Shown in pieces: positions 6,634 to 12,618 of a DNA stretch of 12,618 bases (position 1 is its first letter; each line of letters opens with the position of its first letter). The notes under the pieces are model-generated. The model had not been told where the DNA came from, did no database searches, and was given only the letters and a program-made list of their open reading frames with translations. The stretch lies in contig NZ_JBQCDF010000308.1 in assembly GCF_051961495.1 (NCBI RefSeq), positions 1-12,618 of the forward strand, read 5' to 3'. The position numbers were made by a program, and so were the translations under genes. Source of the stretch: Cytophaga sp051961495 (GTDB lineage Bacteria > Bacteroidota > Bacteroidia > Cytophagales > Cytophagaceae).

Positions 6634-9600
6634 CAATGCGGAACGGAAACATTCAGTGTGACAGACTGGTGTGAGAATTCGTATGCTGAGTGGAAAATTA
6701 CCAACCCTGATCCTACAGCTAAATACCATTGGTATGAACCTGTGTACAATGCTGCAGGAACAACCATTGTTGATACACTGGATAGAAACTATGGTGAAAA
6801 TGCGGCAGGTACTGATTTTGTTTCACCTTACAGATATACAACACCTTCACCTACACCTACGACTCCCAATTGGGACTACCGTACATTCTGGTATGTAAAG
6901 GAGAAGCCGGTAAATTTCAGCTTGGCTAATCCTACGGTTGAGAATCACTCAGTTGCTCCGGCAACCGGTTATAGCATGAATTTTACTTCATCACTTGAAA
7001 CGCGTATCAATTATGTTACCATTCCATTTTTCTCTTACTATGTGGATCCTTCAAAGACCTGGTATGTGCAGGTTCAGATAGGTACTAAATATTCAGCCAT
7101 TTATTATTTCAACTCAACCAACCTTACGAAAGTAACATCAAACGTATACTTGTTACGTGTACCGGTATTCATTGATACTCCGGCAGGCTCATATACCATG
7201 ACCGTTGTTACAAACCCTGCTTCACCAACTGCCGGTACAGTTGCCATCGGTACAAACCAGCTGGATCTGGCTATGCTGAATACAGCTACTACCTTCCCGA
7301 TCAACAACACAGCGGGTATCAATATTACCGGCGCATCCAATTCCGGTAAGTCCATGATTTATAAATGGGAAACGGATACCTATTGCCCGTATACATTAAC
7401 TCCGCCGGCTAAAAAAACAACAACAGGTTGCTGCGTACCCGTGCTTACATCGGATGTTGTGGTAGCATCTAATCCTATAATTGTTAGCGGCACTGATAAC
7501 TCAGTTCTGAATGTTACTGTATACGAAAGTACTTCTAATTATTTCCAGTGGTATAAAAACGGAACCGCTACTGTTGGAGGCCCTGGCATGACAAGCATTA
7601 CCGTTAATCAGGCTGCGACCTATTCTGTACGTGAGGTAAAACTGGCAGCGAATGTAAATAATATCAGCTGTTACCAGGAAACCGCAGTGACTGTTCAGGA
7701 GCGTGCTTTATTCACCAAAGTAAATAATCCAAAGGCAAGTTATTGTGTAGGAGATAAAGTTACGGTTGAAGCATATGGTTCAAACATAGGTTCTGTTTCC
7801 TGGTCTCCGGCATCATTGGCAGCCTCTCCGAATTCAAAAATCACAGATGTAACATTAAGCGCAACAGGAACATTAAATTTTACAGCAACTGCACAGGTAT
7901 TCACAGGTCCTTCTGTAATCAACGGCGACTTTGAATCAGGGAATACGGGCTTTACAAGCGACATGACAAATACTTCAGGTACACCTTCCAGCGGTCAGTA
8001 CCGGATTGATACGTATGTAACGGAACAACAGTCGTACTGGAGCACATCAGCGCCGGGGACTCCTGCTACACAAATGAAAGGCTCAGGAAAATTTTTATAC
8101 TCGGATGGTTTTCAGACTTACCAGCCGGGAAGCATTATCTGGAAACAGACAGTTACAGGCCTGAGTCAAAGTCAGGATTATACTTTCTCCATGGATCATG
8201 CAAATATTTCCTGGAACTCAGATCCATCCAATACCGCGCGGGTAGCAGATATCGATACGAAATTTGACATTTTCATCAACAACTTTAAAGTCGCTACTTT
8301 CACAACCGATGGCCAGGGACAGTACGCAGGTGTTGGCCGTTGGAAAACAGACCAGGTCGTATGGAACTCAGGTACAGCTACGCAGGCAGTAATAGAAATC
8401 AAACAGCAGGTAAAAGGTGGTGCAGGATATGATTTTGCTATTGATAATATTCTGTTCGGTGGTCCGGTGACACAGACATCAACAGTAAGTGTAGGTCCGA
8501 TCGCAGATTGCTTTGATGTAATACCAAGCCAGAGCGCCTGCGTAGGAGCAAATAAAACATTAACGGCGAAAGCAATCAACACCGTTACAGGTGATGAAGT
8601 TGGAGTTATCGATCGTTGGGAAGCGCCGGTAGGAACAGTTGTTGGTACCGGAAAGACAATTACTGTTTCTCCGTTGACAACAACAACTTATACTGTATAT
8701 GCACGGTTCCCTGCATCCAACCTGATCCAGAACAGTGATTTTGAACTGGGTGTCAATGGCTTTAAATATGGTACTGCGAATGGATTGTATAACCAGGGGA
8801 ATTCACAGGGAAACTTCTCGGTGCTGAAAAACCCCACCACTACAGGTTGTGGTGGCTACTGTGTGAATTTGGGTGACCATACTTCAGGTACAGGTAATAT
8901 GTTATTTGTCGATCCGCAGAGTGCAGATGGAAATGTGATTGCATATGATTTCAATGCGATCGGCGGGCAGAGCTATCTGTTCTCTTTATGGGTAGCGAAT
9001 GCTGTAAATTTTGCAAGCAATCCAAACCCGCTTCTTTCAAGCGTGAGTTTCATTGTCAATGGTCCGGGTGTAACCAACCAGACCATCGCAAGCATCAATA
9101 CATCAAAAGACAATGTATGGAACCAGTTGAGCGCTGTATGGACACCACCTTCCAATGGTGCATATACGCTAACAATCCGTGCAAAAGGAGATGCGACCTT
9201 ACAGGCAGCACAACCAGGAAACGGAGGTGGTAATGACTTCGTGATTGATGACATTATTTTAGCGGAACCAACCAGTAAAGTTTATTCCAAAACCATTGTG
9301 GTGACACCTTGTGTTACGTGTACAAAACCTTCTACGGTTGTGATCACAACACCGGCAGCGTCTACACTGGCGATCTGCCAGGGTACGGCACAGACTTTAT
9401 CGGGCTCTGTAACGGTAACGGCAGCATCCACTGCAGCAGGCGGATTTAAATATTCATGGATCAAAGTAGGAACAGCAACTCCTTTACAAACTGCAGCTAT
9501 TACCCTGGTTGCGAACACAGCTACACCTGTTCCTGATTATACAGGCATCACAGGTGCGTTGACAGATGCAGGTAAATACATATTACGTGTGGAAGACGGA

Positions 9601-12600
9601 TCAACCGGAGCCGCAGCCTGTTTCACAGATGATACCTTGACATTAACGGTTAATCCGAAACCAACGATCACTTCTGCATCAACTGGAACGATCTGTTCAG
9701 GCATTGCACAGAACTATACGATTACAAGCAGCGTTCCATCCAGCTATGCATGGACAAGAGCCATAGTAACAGGAGTAAATGGGAATGCAGCTGGTTCAGG
9801 TTCTGGTAGCCCGCTTACAGACGTTTTAACGTTAGACCCTACCATTACAATACCAACAGCAGTTGTATATAAAATTACACCGACATCAACAACCGGAAGT
9901 TGTGTAGGAACAACATTTGATTATACCGTAACGGTTAATCCGAAGCCGGTGATTACTTCTTCGGCGACAGGAACAGTCTGTTCAGGAATTGCGCAGAACT
10001 ATGCGATCACAAGTAATGTGGCATCTGGTTATGCATGGACAAGGCCTGCCGTTACGGGAGTGAATACCGGTGTAGCTGGTTCCGGCTCAACGAGTCCGAT
10101 TACAGATGTATTGACTTTAGGTTCTACTATTATAATTCCCACTACAGTTGTATATAAAATTACACCAACAGCCACTACCGGAAGTTGTGTGGGAGCAACG
10201 TTTGATTATACGGTAACAGTAAACCCTACACCAACGATCACTTCATCAAATACAGGCGCTATCTGTTCAGGTATTGCACAGAACTATGCAATTACCAGCA
10301 ATGTGGCATCGAGCTATGCATGGACAAGGGCTGCCGTTACAGGAGTTACTCCAATTACAGGTTCCGGCTCAACAAGCCCGATTACAGAGCCATTGACCTT
10401 AGGTTCTGCAGTAACAATACCAACAACGGTTGTATATAAAATTACACCAACAGCCACAACCGGAAGTTGTGTGGGCGCAACGTTTGATTATACGGTAACG
10501 GTAAATCCGAAACCGGTGATTACTTCAGCAGTAACAGGAACAATCTGTTCCGGTGTTGCACAGAATTATGCGATCACCAGCAATGTGGCGTCAAACTATG
10601 CCTGGGCGCGTGCAGCTGTTGCAGGTGTTACACCTAATACAGGATCCAGCTCAACAAGTCCTATTAATGAAACGTTAACAAATTCAAATGCGGCAGCAGC
10701 TGTCGTGCAATATGTGATCACACCAACCTCTACTTCAGGAAGCTGCGCGGGAACACCATTCAATTACGACGTAACCGTGAACCCGGCCCTACCGGTAAGT
10801 GTGAGCATTGCAACACCATCGACAACAATCTGTGCGGGAACAAGCGTAACGTTCACCGCAACACCAACAAATGGTGGCACAACACCAACGTATCAGTGGT
10901 ATAAAGGAGCAGTTGGATCCGGAACGCCGATTTCATTAGCGACTAGTGCAACATACACAACTACGACTGCAGCAAATAATGATAGTTATTATGTAATGAT
11001 GACCAGCAACGCAACTTGTCCGACTGGAAACCCTGCAACATCTAATGCAGTTGTTATTACTGTAACAACCGTTGTTACTCCGGCAGTAACAATCACAGCT
11101 TCACCAGGCGGAGCAATTTGTGCAGGCACAAGCGTAACATTTACAGCCACACCTGGTAATGGAGGTAATGCTCCAACCTATGAGTGGTTCATCGGAACAA
11201 ATTCTCAGGGAGCCCCAAGCACAACTGCAAATACATTTACAAGTACAGCATTGGTAAACGGCGATCAGGTGAGCGTAAAGATGGTGAGCAACTCAGGCTG
11301 TGCAAGCACACCGAATGCAACATCCAATGTGATCACGATGACGGTTAATCCGAATGTGACACCGACGGTAACGTTGACAGCAGATAAGACTACGATCTGT
11401 CCGGGAGATCAGGTTACCTATACAGCAACTTCTACAAATGGTGGTACACCAACTTATACCTGGAATGGTACACCGACAGCTGCCGGTACAGGAGCTACAT
11501 ACACAACAACGGCGCTTACTTCGCCGAACTCTGTAACGGTAACGGTAAACAGTACACTTACCTGTGTAACTTCTGTAACAGCAACTTCTTCACCGGTAAT
11601 GGTAACGGTAACACCGGTACCAACGATCAGTGTAAGCATTGCTCCGGACGTAACGAGTATCTGCGCCAACAATCCGGTTGTATTTACTGCAACAGTAAGC
11701 GGTTCAGGTTCTACGCCTGCTCCGACCTATGAGTGGTTTATTACAGGGGTTGGGTCACAAGGTGCACCAAGTACAACAGCAACCACATTTGCAACTTCTG
11801 CTCTGACAACAACGAATAATAAAGTATATGTACAGGTAGTAAGCAATGCAACCTGCGCAAGCACTACACCAGTTTTGAGTAATGTTGTAACAACCACAGT
11901 AAATGCCGGTATTGGTGCGGGTACAATTGGTATCGACCAAACAATCTGTTACAACGGCACACCCGCAGCTATAACAGAAACAGCAGCTCCGGCCGGAACG
12001 GCAGGTACATTGACTTATGTGTGGCAAGAAACAACAACTCCCGGTGTAGCTTCAAGCTGGGGACCTGTAACCACAGGTGCACCGACAAATGGCGGAAAAG
12101 ATTTTACGCCATCAGGTACCTTTACTTCTGATATCTATTATAGAAGAATTATAACGGATGCAGGTACACCGGCACCTTGTAATACAGCAACAAGTAATGT
12201 TATTCATATCACAGTACGTCCGGATTTTGTGGCAGGTACAATCAGTACAGATCAAACAATTTGTTCAGGAGCTGTACCGGCAGCATTTGCAAACGTAAGC
12301 TTGCCTACTGGTGGTGATGGGGCGTATACATACAAATGGGAAAAAACGGATGCACTGGGTAATTTCGGACCTGTTTCAGGAACGTCGAATACATATGCAT
12401 CCGGTGCATTGACTGCTACTACAAAGTTCCGTCGTGTTGAAACATCAGGATGCGGCACTGTATACAGTAACGTTGTAACAGTAACCATTACCTCACCTGA
12501 AACAGTAACAGCGAGCATCAATGATCCGGGTCAGGTATGTGCAGGTTCTGCAGCGTTTACGTTCACAGCAACGGCAGCGACAACCGGTACAGGTACATTG

Positions 12601-12618
12601 AGCTATGAGTGGTACTTA
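6574..12618 (+). CDS. Giant modular secreted surface protein, 3'-truncated (CBM-like, PKD-like and Ig-like modules)
   Basis: One frame stays open for 2015 codons from ATG 6574 to the right edge. Residues 1-20 are a signal peptide (cleavage GYA-Q). Residues 22-430 hold an Ig-like start (KYHWYEP, FWYVKEKP) and poorly recognised beta-rich sequence. Then come two carbohydrate-binding/galactose-binding-like modules (448-632, 717-899), each preceded by an Ig-like segment. An Ig-like module (916-1027) resembles three in the preceding gene. Four tandem PKD-like repeats span 1028-1403, and Ig-like modules continue from 1404 to the edge. The protein is very rich in Thr, Ala, Ser and Val, with no catalytic signature. 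It starts 114 bases after the previous stop, with AT-rich sequence and no Shine-Dalgarno. A CHU_C tail is expected downstream but not visible. The likely role is surface adhesion or polysaccharide binding, inferred from architecture and neighbours. The second ATG (residue 3) is an alternative start that would leave the signal peptide usable. Confidence 0.93.
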   Translation, partial: MKMKLLLAAVLLACSYLGYAQCGTETFSVTDWCENSYAEWKITNPDPTAKYHWYEPVYNAAGTTIVDTLDRNYGENAAGTDFVSPYRYTTPSPTPTTPNWDYRTFWYVKEKPVNFSLANPTVENHSVAPATGYSMNFTSSLETRINYVTIPFFSYYVDPSKTWYVQVQIGTKYSAIYYFNSTNLTKVTSNVYLLRVPVFIDTPAGSYTMTVVTNPASPTAGTVAIGTNQLDLAMLNTATTFPINNTAGINITGASNSGKSMIYKWETDTYCPYTLTPPAKKTTTGCCVPVLTSDVVVASNPIIVSGTDNSVLNVTVYESTSNYFQWYKNGTATVGGPGMTSITVNQAATYSVREVKLAANVNNISCYQETAVTVQERALFTKVNNPKASYCVGDKVTVEAYGSNIGSVSWSPASLAASPNSKITDVTLSATGTLNFTATAQVFTGPSVINGDFESGNTGFTSDMTNTSGTPSSGQYRIDTYVTEQQSYWSTSAPGTPATQMKGSGKFLYSDGFQTYQPGSIIWKQTVTGLSQSQDYTFSMDHANISWNSDPSNTARVADIDTKFDIFINNFKVATFTTDGQGQYAGVGRWKTDQVVWNSGTATQAVIEIKQQVKGGAGYDFAIDNILFGGPVTQTSTVSVGPIADCFDVIPSQSACVGANKTLTAKAINTVTGDEVGVIDRWEAPVGTVVGTGKTITVSPLTTTTYTVYARFPASNLIQNSDFELGVNGFKYGTANGLYNQGNSQGNFSVLKNPTTTGCGGYCVNLGDHTSGTGNMLFVDPQSADGNVIAYDFNAIGGQSYLFSLWVANAVNFASNPNPLLSSVSFIVNGPGVTNQTIASINTSKDNVWNQLSAVWTPPSNGAYTLTIRAKGDATLQAAQPGNGGGNDFVIDDIILAEPTSKVYSKTIVVTPCVTCTKPSTVVITTPAASTLAICQGTAQTLSGSVTVTAASTAAGGFKYSWIKVGTATPLQTAAITLVANTATPVPDYTGITGALTDAGKYILRVEDGSTGAAACFTDDTLTLTVNPKPTITSASTGTICSGIAQNYTITSSVPSSYAWTRAIVTGVNGNAAGSGSGSPLTDVLTLDPTITIPTAVVYKITPTSTTGSCVGTTFDYTVTVNPKPVITSSATGTVCSGIAQNYAITSNVASGYAWTRPAVTGVNTGVAGSGSTSPITDVLTLGSTIIIPTTVVYKITPTATTGSCVGATFDYTVTVNPTPTITSSNTGAICSGIAQNYAITSNVASSYAWTRAAVTGVTPITGSGSTSPITEPLTLGSAVTIPTTVVYKITPTATTGSCVGATFDYTVTVNPKPVITSAVTGTICSGVAQNYAITSNVASNYAWARAAVAGVTPNTGSSSTSPINETLTNSNAAAAVVQYVITPTSTSGSCAGTPFNYDVTVNPALPVSVSIATPSTTICAGTSVTFTATPTNGGTTPTYQWYKGAVGSGTPISLATSATYTTTTAANNDSYYVMMTSNATCPTGNPATSNAVVITVTTVVTPAVTITASPGGAICAGTSVTFTATPGNGGNAPTYEWFIGTNSQGAPSTTANTFTSTALVNGDQVSVKMVSNSGCASTPNATSNVITMTVNPNVTPTVTLTADKTTICPGDQVTYTATSTNGGTPTYTWNGTPTAAGTGATYTTTALTSPNSVTVTVNSTLTCVTSVTATSSPVMVTVTPVPTISVSIAPDVTSICANNPVVFTATVSGSGSTPAPTYEWFITGVGSQGAPSTTATTFATSALTTTNNKVYVQVVSNATCASTTPVLSNVVTTTVNAGIGAGTIGIDQTICYNGTPAAITETAAPAGTAGTLTYVWQETTTPGVASSWGPVTTGAPTNGGKDFTPSGTFTSDIYYRRIITDAGTPAPCNTATSNVIHITVRPDFVAGTISTDQTICSGAVPAAFANVSLPTGGDGAYTYKWEKTDALGNFGPVSGTSNTYASGALTATTKFRRVETSGCGTVYSNVVTVTITSPETVTASINDPGQVCAGSAAFTFTATAATTGTGTLSYEWYL
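7915..8466 (+). other. Carbohydrate-binding/galactose-binding-like module 1 (residues 448-632)
   Basis: The module opens with VINGDFESGNTGF and closes with YDFAIDNILFGGP. That pairing, an 'NGDFE.G..GF' start and a '(D/Y)(F/Y).IDN(I/V)' end about 170 residues later, is typical of CBM4/9-like and related galactose-binding beta-sandwich domains. In these the conserved Asp-Asn near the end belongs to the last strand. The middle contains DYTFSMDHANISW and the strand VIEIKQQV. Sugar binding is inferred from family resemblance; no ligand residues can be assigned by eye. Confidence 0.6.
8722..9270 (+). other. Carbohydrate-binding/galactose-binding-like module 2 (residues 717-899)
   Basis: This is a second module of the same kind, opening with LIQNSDFELGVNGFKYG and closing with NDFVIDDIILAEP. 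Between them are QSYLFSLWVAN and YTLTIRAKGDA, the expected inner strands. It differs from module 1 in having GCGGYCVNLG (a close Cys pair) and no detectable close DNA identity, so the duplication is old. Each copy is preceded by an Ig-like stretch: ASYCVGDK to TLNFTATAQ before copy 1, and SACVGANK to TTYTVYAR before copy 2. This points to duplication of a two-domain unit. Confidence 0.62.
9319..9654 (+). other. Ig-like module shared with the preceding gene (residues 916-1027)
   Basis: The module contains CTKPSTVVI, AICQGTAQ, YSWIKVG, LTDAGKYILRVEDG and a late Cys. It follows, in the same order, the landmarks of the three ADSG-type modules of the 2012-residue protein (C.KP.SV, TLC.G, FSW.K, ADSG.YYL.VQDG). 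It is therefore the same module type in a neighbouring protein. The TDAG.Y version replaces the DSG.Y strand F signature. Confidence 0.6.
9655..10782 (+). repeat. Four tandem PKD-like repeats (95, 95, 94 and 92 residues)
   Basis: Copies lie at 9655-9939, 9940-10224, 10225-10506 and 10507-10782 with no spacers. Each reads P.P.ITS..TG.(I/V)CSG(I/V)AQNY.ITS, then YAW.R..V.GV, then GS.S.SP, then ITPT.T.GSC and a closing TVN. This matches the PKD-like repeat of Bacteroidota surface proteins ('CSG....I.L.S......Y.W.......I...L.N.....V.Y.ItP...g.C.G....itV.V'), which I believe is Pfam PKD_5. Copies 2 and 3 share the run ICSG/VCSG-IAQNYAITSNVAS and the whole last third. The DNA differs there mostly at third codon positions. 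Copy 4 keeps the common first half but has a divergent second half (ETLTNSNAAAAVVQYVITPT). Confidence 0.9.
10783..12618 (+). repeat. Tandem Ig-like modules running off the right edge (residues 1404-2015)
   Basis: Modules can be placed at 10783-11067, 11068-11352, 11353-11619, 11620-11907, 11908-12222, 12223-12501 and a partial one from 12502. The first four share (T/A/S)IC.G or similar, VTFTAT, a GG/GS spacer, PTY.W(Y/F) and a late Cys. The second and fourth are the closest pair (TYEWFIG/TYEWFIT, SQGAPSTTA). The fifth and sixth are a different type, starting AGTIG.DQTIC or AGTIS.DQTIC and ending YYRRIIT or KFRRVETSGC before SNV. That resembles the second Ig type of the preceding gene. The partial seventh returns to the first type (FTFTAT, SYEWYL). 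Confidence 0.8.

Noticed and set aside
6505..6729. A - strand frame crossing the gap between the second and third genes
   Set aside because: It overlaps the signal peptide and start of the third gene, has no domain signature, and no promoter or ribosome site was seen for it.
8196..8582. A 128-residue - strand open frame
   Set aside because: It lies fully inside the first CBM-like module of the third gene. It has no recognisable domain and reflects the scarcity of stop codons on the opposite strand.
9655..10782. Regular repeats considered as a CRISPR array
   Set aside because: The repeat unit is about 285 bases, is contiguous without spacers and is coding throughout in one frame, so it is a protein-domain array.
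11755..12027. A - strand open frame whose translation is strikingly cysteine-rich (90 residues)
   Set aside because: It is antisense to the third gene. The cysteines come from reading GCA, ACA and neighbouring codons of an Ala/Thr-rich protein backwards, and the + strand frame is clearly coding.
6574..12618. Possible enzyme (glycoside hydrolase or peptidase) in the third gene, suggested by its CBM-like modules
   Set aside because: I found no catalytic domain or active-site motif in the 2015 visible residues; all recognised parts are binding or spacer modules. A catalytic domain past the right edge cannot be excluded.

Overview
The window is most likely from a gliding or surface-colonising member of the Bacteroidota, probably a Cytophaga-like bacterium. 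Three things point there: two copies of the CHU_C / gliding motility-associated C-terminal domain (the type B sorting tail of the type IX secretion system, T9SS), signal peptides ending in 'QA-Q' or 'YA-Q', and start codons in AT-rich context with no Shine-Dalgarno sequence. Genus and species are inference; no housekeeping gene or RNA gene is present to fix them.

Layout. All coding is on the + strand, in three consecutive genes that fill almost the whole window. (1) Bases 1-254 hold the last 83 codons of a secreted protein, all of it CHU_C sorting domain. A 16-bp hairpin at 269-310 follows it. (2) Bases 421-6459 encode a complete 2012-residue cell-surface protein: signal peptide, glycine-rich solenoid-like N-terminal part, one Ig_7-like module, one 'SYPY' beta-sandwich module, a long chain of Ig/PKD-like modules, and a C-terminal CHU_C domain. 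(3) Bases 6574-12618 are one open frame of 2015 codons that starts with a signal peptide and runs off the right edge. It holds two Ig-plus-carbohydrate-binding-like units, four tandem PKD-like repeats of about 94 residues, and at least six complete and one partial Ig-like modules. Its C-terminus is outside the window, so a CHU_C tail is expected but not seen.

How they fit together. These look like paralogous T9SS cargo proteins: signal peptide for Sec export to the periplasm, a rod of beta-sandwich modules as a stalk, candidate ligand-binding modules near the N-terminus, and a CHU_C tail for T9SS export and attachment at the surface. The CHU_C tails of genes 1 and 2 are 63/83 identical without gaps, and one Ig-like module type occurs in both genes 2 and 3, so the cluster seems to have grown by duplication and module shuffling. 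No enzyme active site, toxin, nuclease, transposase, phage gene, CRISPR array, tRNA or rRNA was recognised. The most interesting features are architectural: array homogenisation, strand-turn repeats in the Gly-rich region, and a 21-to-2 contrast in O-glycosylation-type sequons between genes 2 and 3. I see no clear sign of a wholly new system.
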